Shown: positions 12,701 through 24,655 of the stretch, one piece after another | How the letters are laid out: each line of letters opens with the position of its first letter | Numbering within the stretch: the stretch's first letter is position 1 | Assembly (NCBI GenBank): GCA_921293015.1 | Contig: OV121084.1 | Location: 51,805,864-51,869,863 of the forward strand | Origin: Phorcus lineatus | Taxonomy: Eukaryota > Mollusca > Gastropoda > Trochida > Trochidae | Reading direction: 5' to 3' | DNA length: 64,000 bases | Made by a program: the position numbers and the translations under genes | Notes under the pieces: generated by a model | Databases searched by the model: none | What the model saw: only the letters and a program-made list of their open reading frames with translations | Told to the model about the DNA's origin: nothing

Positions 12701-12870
12701 CTCATGAGAGCATCAGGCCTGGGTCGCCCGTCGGGTGGGTTGCCACATTTATCGCTGGATTAACTGAGTGTTATGATAAGAGCAACTCATAAGAGCATCA
12801 GGCCTTTGTCGCCCGTCGGGTGGGTTGCCCCATGCATTGCTAGATTAACTGAGTGTTATGATAAGAGTAA
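12701..12870. repeat. 85-bp tandem duplication (2 copies)
   Basis: Two adjacent copies (12701-12785, 12786-12870) each contain CATCAGGCCT, then GTCGCCCGTCGGGTGGGTTG, then TTAACTGAGTGTTATGATAA. They differ at only a few positions, so this is recent. The GC-rich core stands out from its AT-rich surroundings. No counterpart is seen in unit A1. Confidence 0.9.
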
Positions 12871-14689
12871 CGGAGGTATCTTCATCATTATTGTCATTCA
12901 TTCTCATTTTTCACATTCTTCTCATCAATCGCAAACTAAATGTTAATCAATCAAAAAGTTGTGAATGCATTTGAGCCTCATCATAACAACATTAAGTTTA
13001 ATTAGTTTTATTCAGTTTGTTTTAAAAATGTAAAATTTATGTTTTTGCTATTACCGTTCCCACTTATTGGATCTTAATTTCAGATTAATTTTACGTTCAC
13101 AACAATATGAAATAAAAAGAAAAGCTGTGAATTTAATCATACGAGTGCCACTCCATTCTACCTGTCAACAATGGCCAGTTGCATGGGCTAGAGGACCGAG
13201 TGATTGTCTACCTGCAACTGCATATTTGGGGAACATGTTGTCTGTTGAGCATTGAAACCAGAAGCTGTTTCCAAAACTCCCCAGAAATTACACTTTACCA
13301 TCTCGCACCTGTCAGTAATAGGTCATAAATAGTTTTGAGTTAGTTCTGTTTATAAAGGTTATCTGTTCAAAACCAGTTCTTTGCAAATTCTAACAACAAA
13401 AACAAGGAAATTTAACGTAACAGTAAGACAATAAGGTACCCAGATAATTTAGTACATAAACTAAACCAAGATTATTAATTCTGATGATGGGTTGGTCTTA
13501 CACATCACATTACAAAACATTAGCAGTTAAAGAATAAAGGCTGCACTGCACCTTCTGAAATATGATAATGTTTGATAACATTTAAGTAGTTTATCATTTT
13601 ATTTTCTCTATAGTTTTAAAAGTGTTAGCAGCTGAACAAGTATGTATAGACTCTACCATCTCTTATATCTAGACCCAGACCATAAAGCCCTTATACCACT
13701 TACTGTACAAATTGGTTCTAAAGCAATATTCTTTGCTCATGATGCACATTTTATCCTTCACTGTGAATGGTTAATGTCTCAAAGAAATACCTTCAACGTG
13801 GCCTTACTTGATTTAGATGCCTATGTATTGTAGAGCTCTTAGATGATGACGATGTTCCTGCTATTTCGCATTGACAAACCAACTGTCGTTGTTGTAAAAA
13901 TTGTGTTGTACAGCGTATTGCTTTGAATGCCTTGTAGATTTCCTGTGTATATGCATGCAACTTATTCATAATTTATGCTTGTAATCTTCAACTGCCATTG
14001 CAGGAAATAGAAACATTCAATTATTCATGTTTTCTTGGGGCAAATAATTCTTATGTTATGCCGGTCAAATTCAAAAGATATATTATGCATTATGGTGAAA
14101 CCTGGTACACCTTTACATATAAATTGGTACAATAAATAAAAAGTTGAAGTTCTTGACATCTAGTTTTTCCTTATTCCATCTGTTTTAATTTTACAGTACA
14201 AGTTAAATGATTCAGGCTGATTCAGTCAGGTTAGATAGTTTACTCAGAATAAATTATGTTTAAGGCGCTTGGTAAAAGTTTGAAATAGACTGCGTTTTAG
14301 GGTAAATAAGTAATGTTAGTTGCCATGTCAAGGTTCACGACTGCACCGTGTTTTAGTACGGTAGGTGTCTTACCATAATTCATTTTACGAAATTATTTTT
14401 GTTTATGTTCTTCCATGGTACATGTTCATGTTGAAGGTCATGATATCCTTTAGTGAATGTGAAGTGTAGAACGATTGACAAACTAATTTCGGGTACTTGA
14501 CATGGAAAGGACTGCAAATTTCAGAATTCTTATTTTAAAGTCCTAAGTAAAAGCATTGACATACAAGAATACAAATAGATAAATACAAGAATAAAATTTC
14601 CAAATTAGAACTTCAATCGCAATATTGTTTCATCATAAAGAGAATTTGAATGTTCCAAAGTCTGTTCTGCTCCCCCGGATTTTATTTTC

Positions 14690-14731
14690 AAATATATATA
14701 TAAATATATATATATATTTATATACATATAT
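14690..14731. repeat. AT microsatellite
   Basis: Imperfect (TA)n run with A and T interruptions, just before module D copy 2. Confidence 0.85.
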
Positions 14732-14756
14732 TCTTACTATTATTCAGATGTTAAAC

Positions 14757-14990
14757 TCTTAACAGCATTATTGACGATTATGTTTATTGAAAACGTGTAA
14801 CATTACAATAAAAGTGTTCACGTCCCACACGCTTACCACACGGTAATGTAAAATTCCACTCAGCTCATACAATAACTGTGCAAATATCAACGGATACAGT
14901 CCAAGTAGGAGAATTTAGATGAAAGCAACATTGAGGTCGATGATTGTTGCCCGTGAGGTATCCCACAATAACGTTTCAGTTGAAGGTTAC
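14757..14990 (-). repeat. array A module D, copy 2
   Basis: Paralogue of 7675-7935. In the hydrophobic minus-strand frame it reads LLLGLYPLIFAQLLYELSG with silent changes (CCT/CCG, GAA/GAG) relative to copy 1, but has TAA in place of a TTC codon just before that stretch. If the frame is coding, this copy is broken or starts after the stop. Confidence 0.35.
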
Positions 14991-15224
14991 ACTGTGTGTA
15001 CTATCAACCAAACCGAAACAAAGCAACATCAAGCCAAGGTATGTTCAGTTTGACATACAGCTAATAACAACCCATATGCATATCTATGCAATAACTCTAT
15101 GTATCATATGTCATTACACGACATGAAGGTAGAAGAAATAACATTCATTTGACGGGATTGATTTAACGTTGACTAAAAGGATTCTGATAAACAGCTTATT
15201 TTTCCCATATTACTAGAACATCAG

Positions 15225-15475
15225 TAAAGTACGTTAATCTTTGTCTTCCTCGCTTACAGCATAGAAAGAAGAGGCACCTGTTCCCTCCCTGACCCTGGAC
15301 AAACTCCCACAACATCACAAAGGGCTCTCGGCTTGATTCCATCGGTTAGCATCGTCTACCACAAACAGAGAACAAAAGGCTGCAGATGTTTGTAGTTTTT
15401 ATCATTGCATTGCGTTTCCTTGGAGGGGTTTACAAACCTGTATAAATATATATATATGAGTAAGCGTTAGTTATT
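15225..15475 (-). repeat. array A module D2, copy 2
   Basis: Very close to 8165-8420 across the central 100 bp. One extra base upstream of the RALCDVVGVCPG stretch breaks the longer minus-strand frame, although an ATG (ATGCTAACCGATGG) starts the remaining part. A GCT|GTAAGC donor-like site lies downstream on the same strand. Confidence 0.35.
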
Positions 15476-15734
15476 ATGTAAGTGTTCGGACGTGGGAGTG
15501 AAACATTACGCAGTGTTAAAGTGTTCCAAAATGTTTGACACATGCTATCGATATGCACATGTATAAATGGAATGTAAGCATAAGTCTTGTGCACTCTTAT
15601 CTGTGTCCCATATATGCCAGTCTCATGCGTGTTTCAATGGTTCCAAACAGGTCAGTATGCCACACTAATACAAGAAAAATCATAATTAATCTCATAAAAG
15701 CATAATAATTTTATTAAGTAAAGCACACTGTCAT

Positions 15735-16184
15735 CCATTCTCTCCCAACAGAGGTAGTTCCGTCATAAACTCCTAGACTACCTCTGTCCTAATACGAAGG
15801 TTTCGTGTGCACGAAATGTAGAAATCTGATTGGATGCAATCAAAGTTAGTTGTACAATCAGCGAGGCCGTATCATTTAAATAGTCTAAATTATTTTCGTA
15901 AAGTTTTCACAAGCTAAACTTTATTCGAATATGCACCAGGCACTTTGAGTCTTCTTTACAGAACACATACGCCTCATTTTGCGACTGCATCATTGCGAAG
16001 GCCTCTGTGTCAACAAATATGTTATTCATGCATTCGGTGTTTTCATTGACTAAAATATTGCTAGGTAGTTAAAGTTGCAATATCGCGCCGATAGGGGCAA
16101 CTGCCGGAAGTTCGAGAAACCTTCGTATTAAGACAGTGGTTGTATAGGAATTTATGACGGAGCTAACTCTGTTGGGAGAGAATG
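15735..16184 (+). mobile_element. hAT-like MITE, copy 2, with 8-bp target duplication
   Basis: Best-preserved copy of the family. ACTGTCAT at 15727-15734 is repeated exactly at 16185-16192. The ends are CCATTCTCTCCCAACAGAGG and CTCTGTTGGGAGAGAATG. An 8-bp duplication with short inverted ends is typical of hAT-superfamily elements, so this is inferred to be a hAT-type MITE. It sits in unit A2 between modules D2 and E; unit A1 lacks it, so insertion followed the duplication. Confidence 0.88.
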
Positions 16185-16549
16185 ACTGTCATTGAAAGGA
16201 AAACATTTATCTGAAACATGTTTATTATTATCATGACGTAGCAAATGTACAAAAAGGCTAATGAAACTAACACTAGCAAACTATGTAATACATGTACAGT
16301 CGAAAACTCCATTAATCACATGTCCTCACTATTACTCGTCTTTTGAACAACAATTTTACTGATATCTCATTTATACTTAATGAACCATATCTTTTCCCAA
16401 TCATTTTCTCGAAATGGCAATATTGACAACTATATATTTCCAACTTAAAAAACAATAGAAATGTTGAATGTCAAACATTACCTTCATTCCTCTTTACCTG
16501 ACATTGGTCATACAATAAATTACAACAAATGTAAATTATTAGTAAGTTG

Positions 16550-16735
16550 AACTAAGCAATTTGGATCATTGACAGCAAATCAACGAATAATAGAAAAAAC
16601 AGTCACCTTGAAATTTAGTCATATGCTACTATTCATTGAAAAGTGTAAGTATATAATATTATGCCATGAATGTGTTCTGGCTAGATTAAGTATAACTTTA
16701 GATACGGCAACACCATCTGTTGACATGTTTTATTC
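16550..16735 (-). repeat. array A module E, copy 2
   Basis: Counterpart of 8645-8830 sharing CAAATCAACNA, CACCTTGAAATTT and ATACGGCAACA-type segments. It has an in-frame TGA in the minus-strand frame that is open in copy 1. Confidence 0.35.
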
Positions 16736-17158
16736 AGTTATTTTACATTATTTTACATTTTTTACATGGATGATGATTAATCTGTCTTCTTTCAACATAT
16801 TGGTTAATACGATTTCCATCAAGGAAAATGCTGAAACAATTAAAAACACATTTTTTAGTAAAATCTTAATAAAATCAGACGTTTGCCAAGCGGTTTTAAC
16901 ATAGCCGTTTTTAGGTTTCATTTCGAGACTTATTTATTTCATTTTCAAGATAATTAACCTTGTCAACAATACCTATGCAAAATCAATGGCCATAGTTTGA
17001 TTTGCCAGAAACTTGTACATATGACCGTTTTTTGCCCTCTTAAATTATGAAACATACACATTCTACATGTTTCTAGAAATTATTGGTACATGTGGATATC
17101 AGAATTAAATCTGACTTTTACTAAGTATGCTAATCAAAGACTAAATAGAACTGGCTGA

Positions 17159-17407
17159 TTAATTTAATCCAAATTGATCATGATCAGGGCCTAGATTTTT
17201 TTTAAGAGTGTATGTCACCAGCTCCTTTATATGAATGCCTGTAAGGATTTTCACCAGACAAAACAGCGCCTGTATTCCATAAGAAAAGATTATTAACCCG
17301 TCCCTGAAGATACAGCTTTCGAAAATTATTCAGTTATTTAACGGTGATGTTGATAAATAGTTTTTCTTTCAGACCTTGGTATCAACACAACAGAATCGCG
17401 ACGCCAT
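17159..17407 (-). CDS. candidate two-exon small gene in module F, copy 2
   Basis: Paralogue of 10454-10755. Exon 1 (17375-17407) encodes MASRFCCVDTK and ends AAG|GTCTGA. The intron is 105 nt and ends ATCTTTTCTTATGGAATACAG. Exon 2 (17159-17269) continues in phase with ALFCLVKILTGIHIKELV, then diverges from copy 1 after VTYTL and reaches TAA after 36 codons. The abrupt loss of similarity after VTYTL suggests that the true exon ends near there, perhaps at CTG|GTGACA, with the rest being intron. Product unknown; no domain is recognised. Confidence 0.36.
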
Positions 17408-17784
17408 CTTTCACGCAAGGAAGAAGTGAGAGTTTCTCAGCTGAAAAGAAAGCAAATGTTGATTGTCAAACAATTGATTTCGGACAAATAATCTATTAGA
17501 AACACATTAAAAATTATATTTGTAGGGAAATATTATTTTTGAAAGTGATCTTTGTATATATGTAAATGTCAAGGTGTTCAACATTAAACTCATTCAGCTT
17601 CCGCAGCCGAAGGCCATGCATCCATGCCCTGTAGGAATTATACCTTACCATCTTACACTTCACCACGGCACCCTTCCATTTCGTCTGTAGGCGCCATTAC
17701 GTTGTGTTACAAAGAAAACTTATCAAAGATGTGTAACGGTCTCTTTTAGGTCAATGTCAAATTGAAATCCGTTTAAATGAATAT

Positions 17785-17819
17785 CGTAAGTGACCATTAT
17801 GTAATCTTGGTCACTTACG
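17785..17819. repeat. perfect 12-bp hairpin
   Basis: CGTAAGTGACCA at 17785-17796 and its exact reverse complement at 17808-17819, with an 11-nt loop. It lies in the segment leading into module A of unit A3. Function unknown. Confidence 0.65.
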
Positions 17820-18746
17820 CTTGGTGCAACAACATAGGGAATATTCTCATTTGTGAGTTGCTAGTGAATATCTATTTATCACTAAACCAAGTAAGGACAT
17901 AAGGATAAAATAATCTATGTGGTTCCTGGATCTGTTCAAATGACTCATGTAGAACAATCAGTCTGTGTAGTTTCCTAGCTAAAAGGCACAACTTATCAGT
18001 GTCCTTCACTTCCACCTAAATACAGCACACCTGCAAGCATTGGCTCAAGGTACCGGCTGTGGAGATCAGTGCGGGCCATCATCACTTATATAGAGAATCT
18101 CACCCAAGTGTCTTCAGATATGATATGTTTAAACAATCATGTATTAATGATGAAAGCAAGAAATACCTGAGGTTTTTGCCGATGACATTTTTACTTTAAT
18201 CAACGAGTGTTGATATACTTGATGTCAGAAGACACAGGGGTGAATTTTTTTTTATCAACCATATTCATTCTTCAAAATTTTTCAGTAAAAGAATAATTGT
18301 AACATGACTTCGTTGTGTTTTCGATTCTGATTGGTTGATTTGAAAAAATTACCCTATGTTGAATGACAATGAATACCCGCAAACTAGCTAAGGCGATTCA
18401 CCGCGAAGTGCAGGCCCGACTCAAGTTCTCCTTTTCCAGTTTTGGCTAGTTTAAGACTTTTATACTTGGGGTTTTACGATATTTTTCTACGAGCTTTTTG
18501 ATTGTTGAATTTCGATTTCAAATTAAACAAGTATGTTGTAAGGTCTCTCTGTTACGATTGCCACTATTTTGTATTATCAGTACTATGTTTGTAATGTAAA
18601 TTATGCCGGGAATTCACATTAGTTAGACCTTATCACACCTCTTACAGAAATAGAACAGTCGCAAAGTCCTTTAAACATAATAATAAGTACGCAAAAACAG
18701 AGTCCGCTCTGAAACTTCTAATAACTAACGGTCATGTTACAATATC

Positions 18747-18907
18747 GATAAATAGCTGCGTTTGTAAAATTTCCGGGATTCATTTTTATTCAACGACCGC
18801 AAATTTTAGCGTGTAAAACCTCCGGCTAACGCCGTCGGTTTTAAACTAAATTTGCGGGTGTTGAATAACAATGAATCCCGGAAATTTTACAAACGCAACT
18901 ATTTATC
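18747..18907. mobile_element. foldback (inverted-repeat) element, about 160 bp
   Basis: Left arm GATAAATAGCTGCGTTTGTA pairs with right arm TACAAACGCAACTATTTATC. Pairing continues inward through AAATTTCCGGGATTCAT / ATGAATCCCGGAAATTT to a short CG-rich centre (GGCTAACGCCG). The arms are about 60 bp, so nearly the whole element folds on itself. A related half arm (GTTGAATGACAATGAATACC) occurs at about 18358. No protein is encoded. Confidence 0.85.
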
Positions 18908-19354
18908 TTCTAAATCGCTGATCATAAAACTGCCAGTAGGCATCTTAAATAGTAAAAGCATAGCATTTAACGTAATCAGCATTACGTAAAAACGTAAATA
19001 GGTCATCAACATTGTGACGTCATAGCATTGTTCTCATGTTCTCAGTGATGCCAATGCATTCTTAGGTTATTACCTTATGATGCACTTGTACATATCTACA
19101 TTGTACATATCGCTTGTAGATATCACTTGATCTTACAAAAACATTATCTACTTTGAAAGCCTTTTTAGGATGCTAGATCTTATAAAAGTGTTTTGATCTT
19201 CATGAAATCGAGGATTATGCATGTCACTTCATTACTCTTTGAAATGAAATGTTGGCGTATCCACATAATCGTTATTTGGGCAATCCTGCATTGCTATTCT
19301 TTTTACTTAGTGAGCCATACCGTGAGGATTAAATTGTCTGTTTGACAATAACCC

Positions 19355-19480
19355 ACAATCAGTGATGGAGATTCCAAGCAGCTACGGTGGTATTCATTAC
19401 CTGTGTCTGTTGTTCTTCCGATGCTAGAGGAAATATTGATTATTATCCCCAAACTTAACCAGAGAGTCAGCCTTCATCTG
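19355..19480. repeat. recurrent module C, copy 4
   Basis: Diverged copy with TTGTTCTTCCGATGCTAGAG (copy 1: TTGCTCTTCCGATGCTCAAG) followed by TTGATTATTATCC and AAACTTAACC. Confidence 0.4.
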
Positions 19481-20606
19481 CTGGTCATATTTTATGTACA
19501 AATACAAAAAGTTAGTATGCACCAAAAATTACGAAAATAAAAAACCTTTCGAAATATTTACACATTGTTTATTTCAACATTCTTGTCTGTTTATATCATA
19601 AACGTATATTTGTATTATCTTGTACTGTTGTTGTTGAAGTTTGAGGAAAATAAACTTTGCTTGATATTCACATTGCACTCATTAATCAAGTTAAGACAAT
19701 GATCCCCTTTTTTTAGATAAAATATATTAACATTTAAGTTTATATGATTAAAAATAATTTCATACAAGTTACATTAAATTTCTTTTGGACATTTGTCAAT
19801 CATTTTTGGTATTCTTAACTAGAGGTACTAAATGTACCTGAAAATGACCATTTGAATGATAAGTACAAATAAGTTGGCCCGATTAGACAAAACCAAGGTC
19901 AATTGTAATTTATATGATATATTCAATTATACTGATAATAATGACAGGAGTTAAATAAGGGGCCTGTCTCTTTGAACATGGTCATCAAGGTCGTCTTCAA
20001 CTAAACGATCCGACTGACCTTGGAACAATGATAACACTGAAATAAGGGTACAATTCGTTTTCAGCAGTAAGATCAGTATTTTCTTATTTTCTTGCTGACA
20101 GAGTGAACTTGCATTGTTTTTTATAGATCTAATTTGCAAAAGACAAGGATGGTATTTGTTTCGTGACATCAAACACACCACTTCAGTGTCCCATGGTCCC
20201 ATGAGAAGACGACTTCTAGATAGTCAACCAAGAACTCTTTAGATGTCAACTTGTACAACATTTACTCTACGAATTCTTAAAGTTCGAAGCAATATCCAAC
20301 AGAAATTAAAGGTAACCAAATACATGTAGCACCTGCGAGCAAATTTTTGTAAAATACGTCTTGAGTCCCGAGTCTTTTTAAAATCGTTACCAGTTTTAAA
20401 AATACCTTAAAAGTCAATATGCAAAATGCAAGTTTTTAAATAAACATTTATCAAAGCAGCCCCAAGTATATTTGATATATGCTTATTTAAAAAAATTGTA
20501 TATAAGGATGGCTTAAAAATTTATTTCACCAAGTTAGACTTCTTTTTAAGTAAATTTACCTAGAAAGAATTTGATATGCAAATCTAAAATCATTTTTGTT
20601 TATCTG

Positions 20607-20753
20607 TATGGGTGGTACTGCGCTGATTTTCAGTGAAGCACTGCATCCAAACCTTACTGCCTGCAGAACAGTTCTCTACTGCAGACAAAGTTGATGAGCT
20701 CCTGGCGGGATTCGAACCCCGGATCTCTCGTTCCGAAACCGAAATAGCCTACC
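20607..20753 (-). mobile_element. tRNA-derived SINE, 5' part, minus strand
   Basis: Reverse complement of the 5' half of the SINE at 40715-41029. It includes a B-box-like GGGATTCGAACCCC (minus sense GGGGTTCGAATCCC) and the spacer with GAGAACTGTTCT. The 3' tail is missing, so the copy is truncated. Confidence 0.75.
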
Positions 20754-21009
20754 TGAATGAATTGAAAAATGCTTTAAAAATCTGCATCAAGTTGCATATA
20801 CCGAATTAATGTATTTCATGATTCTAAATCCATTTGAGATGGTGACGTTAATCCTTAATTACTAACTAAACAAGGATGTACATTACAAATGACGCTTCTT
20901 TGGGAGGCAAGTAACACAAGCACTGATAGACAAGATTATAAATTGCCTTTACATTTGGACATACATTACATAAAACCAGCTGATGGGCTTACTAGAGCTT
21001 GTACTAGAT

Positions 21010-21110
21010 CCGTGTAAATGTCATAGTGTCACACACTGGGTGAGACAGTTAATGATTGCCCTTTACTTAGTCTGCCTAATCAACTTCCTCTAGGAATGAC
21101 ACGGTCGCAA
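21010..21110. repeat. recurrent module C, copy 5
   Basis: Contains AAATGTCATAGTGTCACACA, GTTAATGATTGCC and TAGTCTGCCTAATCAACTTC, then GACACGGTCGCA. Closest to the copy near 26.3 kb. Confidence 0.45.
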
Positions 21111-22113
21111 AAATATATAGGTGAATCTTAGTGACATTATTAGTACTACACGAGTCCTGTTTCATAACATACAAAAACATTATTGACGCAAAAGGCGTAC
21201 GTAATCTAACTTTTGTCTTGAAATAGTTTAAAGCTTCTGACCCTCGATATTTTATCAATCTAATTGAGTTCACCACACAAAATGAATTCCCTGGTGATGT
21301 CTGAATTCCTGTGTAAAGATAAATACTTCAACAAATTGAAAACGTCAATGCTCTTGTTTGGTTGGGTGCAGTCCTTAATGAAAAAGGAGACCATTAAGAT
21401 AACAAATTATAAAATCATAAGTAAGAGCGTTTGGCATTTTGTCGTAAATTTGAATTAGTCATCATTTCTTGGCAAAATACTATACAGTCAATACTTTTAG
21501 AATGTTATTTTAAGAGACAATTTTTAAACAAATAAGGATAAGTGTGTGGTATGCCAGGAACACTTTTGTAAACCCCTACAGGGACATGGGGTCAAAAAGA
21601 AAATAGAGATCATATTTCTGCAATGAAATATTAATTGCGCACATTTTCGACAATTGTTTGGTCAAATTAGACGAGTGGTGAATATTATGAGATATCTTGA
21701 CTTTTTTCAAAAAATAATTTGAAATGATAATGAAGAAATGTGTCAAATCCCTGCCTAATGTGTTCCTGTAGTACTATAAGTGTCGTCTTGAAGTATTCAT
21801 GTTTTGTCATCATCTCAAAAACTCGTAACTTTTGGATGCATGATGCTTGCATAAGTCGACCTCAAATAAATACCTTTCCACGATAGTTAGAAATTGGTAA
21901 CACAAATTAATGTTCAGCAGCTGTATCATCAATGCATCTACAAGTTGTTGCTGATAACATTACCCTTCCATGTAGATCGTAAATATTTTTTTTTCATTGC
22001 TTCATTGCTTAACTCTGATGATTAGATTAAAACGTAAATGTAATTTGACCTCGGACAAATATGATTAGTTATTAGGAATTTTGGGCAGCAAGCATATCAA
22101 TTGATAAATGACC

Positions 22114-22160
22114 GGTTGGTATAGGAATATATGACTGAGCTTCCTCTGTGGGGAGAGAAT
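22114..22160 (+). mobile_element. MITE right-end remnant
   Basis: Only the terminal arm remains: GGTTGGTATAGGAATATATG followed by GCTTCCTCTGTGGGGAGAGA. It matches the right end of the elements at 172-613 and 15735-16184. Confidence 0.7.
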
Positions 22161-22199
22161 AACGGATGGATGTTCAGATATGTTAAGAAGGTTTATGCT

Positions 22200-22345
22200 A
22201 AGAATGAGTGAGGGGGGTTTAACAGCAATATTTCAGCGAATTTAACACGTGCATTTTGCCATCCAAATGAGAATGGATAGATCAGGGAGCAAAGGAATCG
22301 AAAGGTAAAGGGAACAGACGGAATGAAATGACAAAGTGAGAGAAA
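22200..22345 (+). repeat. old dispersed repeat R2, partial copy
   Basis: Core GGGTTTAACAGCAATATTTC followed by AACACGTGC and a purine-rich segment ending AAAGTGAGAG. It shares this layout with 22935-23185, 44733-44830 and 51712-51965. The core resembles a SINE-like repeat common in gastropod genomes (from memory, not a search). Confidence 0.5.
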
Positions 22346-22934
22346 TACTGCAGGTTTCTTGCTTGCTTCCTTCCTCTGTAGACCAGTTCATCGTGGGTAT
22401 TGCATATGCCTTTTTTTAATTATTACTTTGTCTTTTTAGTATAAATATTACTGCGTTGTCATGGTTATCCGACAGTTTGGCCAAGCCATCAAAATCGGTA
22501 TCCTAAGACTGAACAGACAATCGCGGAGGTGTTTTGAGATACTTAATAACATAATTCATCACCCAAAACAATGCCCATTGATTTGTTTGTTTAACAGATC
22601 TGTGTGTCACAGTCTGTCAAAGCGATTTTCAACTTTGCCATCAGGCAGTATATTCTTAGTCCTCAAATGTTTTAAATCATTGTCCTCGTCACTTGGATTA
22701 TCATGTGGACAGATGATATGAGACTTTAAACAATTTGTGTCTTAAGGATTATGAAAATTATGCAAATTGCAAGAACAAGGCTGTGTAACCACTAATTAAA
22801 ATAAAGGTAAAACTAACGAACGTTTTAAAGAAATGATTGAGCATGATTTAGCTTTTTACATTAAAAAACAAAATGAATACGAATACATTGAACATCTTTG
22901 ACAAATCAACATTCTCCTCGTGTATACATAATAA

Positions 22935-23185
22935 GTGAGTATGTGAGTTGGGGTTTAAACATGCTTTCAACAATATTTCATTTATTAAACACGTGGACAA
23001 GTATCGAAAACAGTGAACAGACCAGGAAGAAACGGATCGAAAGGATAAGGGAAAGAAAGGCACAGTGAGAGATAAAAAGCAGGTTTTTAGAAGGACTCAA
23101 ATTTGACCTGGCTTCTACCGTCGACATGTTAGCTCCAGCTGGCATAGCTCTTTAGGTCTCTGAAGCACGCAAACCACCACACCAC
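22935..23185 (+). repeat. old dispersed repeat R2, longest copy
   Basis: Runs from GGGGTTTAAACATGCTTTCA through AACAATATTTCA and AACACGTGG to CATAGCTCTTTAGGTCTCTG and CAAACCACCACACC. The 3' half aligns with 51880-51965 (GTAGCTCTTCGGGCGGGGAG). The overlapping small open frames at 23152-23398 are probably chance. Confidence 0.5.
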
Positions 23186-24082
23186 GATAAGGTATTGAGT
23201 TCAGTGGTGGAAATGTATATTCCGGATTGCAATTTAGACAGATTTACGAATGTCCGAGGACACATTAGCAGAATCACATTTACTTTACACCCTGAATTAT
23301 TCATCAGACACGTTTCAAGGTGGCAAATTAGAAATGTTCCTTCTTTAAGAAAGAAACACATGTACTGGATTGAAAAGGTCTCATCCAAACTCAAGTAAAA
23401 AATTCGATTAATGATTGGTCACCCATGACAATAACTGATGAAACTGTCTTCAACAAGATACTTCTTAATACTTCCGTCATGACATAGCGTGCCATGAAAA
23501 AAGCTTGCAAAGTGTCTGTTTTGAAATGTATGTCGCATGGAACTCATCGATCTCATCGATACTTTTGATCAAACGATGCTATCCTGTTTTTCAAACTTAG
23601 AAAATGATAAATTATATAACAAAACTGGGGCGTTGTTAATATTATACTTGGTGTTTGATGAGTCTAATGTTGACGATCAATCAACTGGTGTAGTGGTGAT
23701 CTTGAACATTATATACTAATGACATTTTTCTTCACTCACAGTTTTCTTTCCGTGTCCTGCACGGGCAGCTGTGACAAATTATGCGACAGTCGTTTCTGAT
23801 CATTTTCCGAAATAATCTTAACTACGCAGTCGGCCCTAACACGACTGACGATGCATGTTTTCAATAGAACACTTCAAACTTATGACCTTGACCCATGAGC
23901 TTATAGTGTTGACTTCTGACGTAATCTATAACCACTGAGTCGTCTGGTCGAGTGTTGACCCAGTTTGAACTTATCAAAAGGATCTGGTACAGTTTGGTTT
24001 GTATCTCTAATGAGCTCAATTAATACAATCGGGAACATAAAGTTTTATAACATTCCGTTAAGGGACACAGGCGCCTAACATA

Positions 24083-24227
24083 ATACCACCCATGGTTTGC
24101 TAGTTCCAGCTAATGCTCGCAGGTTTCACCGCATTGCATAGCCACAATGGTGTTGCCGGCTTTCTCCCTGCAATAATACCAGCAGACGCAATATAAGTGA
24201 AATACTCTTGAGGGCGGCGTTAAACCC
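24083..24227 (+). mobile_element. SINE 3' part
   Basis: Matches the 3' half of 40715-41029: ATACCACCCATGGTTTGCTA, GATGCTCGCAGG-like block, TTCTCCCTGCAATAATACC and the tail TGAGGGCGGCGTTAAACCC. The tRNA-like head is missing. Confidence 0.8.
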
Positions 24228-24499
24228 ACAATCGTCACATAGTCTTCTCTCTGTGACATTTGTCCAAAATATCAATAAAAACCTCAAACTCGGCACCTAG
24301 TAAAACACGTCTTATAAGGCAAAACAATCAATAATTTTATCCTCCGACCAGATGAAAATCGAACTGCATCCTGGAGATAAAACGTTGTATTGATATAATT
24401 GACATTGCACGGTACACATCTTTTCTACGTCGCTATCTAACGAAACAGTTGACGTTTACAATACTTAAGTGTATTGATTTAATATTTTTGCCCTTATAC

Positions 24500-24655
24500 C
24501 TCAAAGCATTAGTCAACACAGCCATGTAAGTATCTCCTAAGATCATACCAATCATTATATAAATATCAAAGGAGTTCGTACAAGCAGGGTAATAAAGATG
24601 TAAGCAGTGTTAAGGTATGTGAATGATGCCCTTAGGTAACCCTCTTAAAGGAATC
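24500..24655 (-). repeat. array A module D, copy 3
   Basis: Weak paralogue of 7675-7935. The hydrophobic minus-strand frame stays open for about 28 codons (AYIFITLLV, TPLIFI) and then meets two stops. The homologous frame being the open one is mild support for coding ancestry. Confidence 0.3.

Larger units (their letters stand above)
11050..17450. repeat. array A, segmental unit A2
   Basis: Second unit, with modules A (about 11115-11300), C (11585-11710), D (14757-14990), D2 (15225-15475), E (16550-16735) and F (17205-17440) in the same order as unit A1. Two later events interrupt the collinearity: the 85-bp tandem duplication at 12701-12870, and extra sequence between D2 and E that contains a complete MITE. 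Its D2 and D copies carry a frameshift and a stop respectively, which suggests decay relative to A1. Confidence 0.7.
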
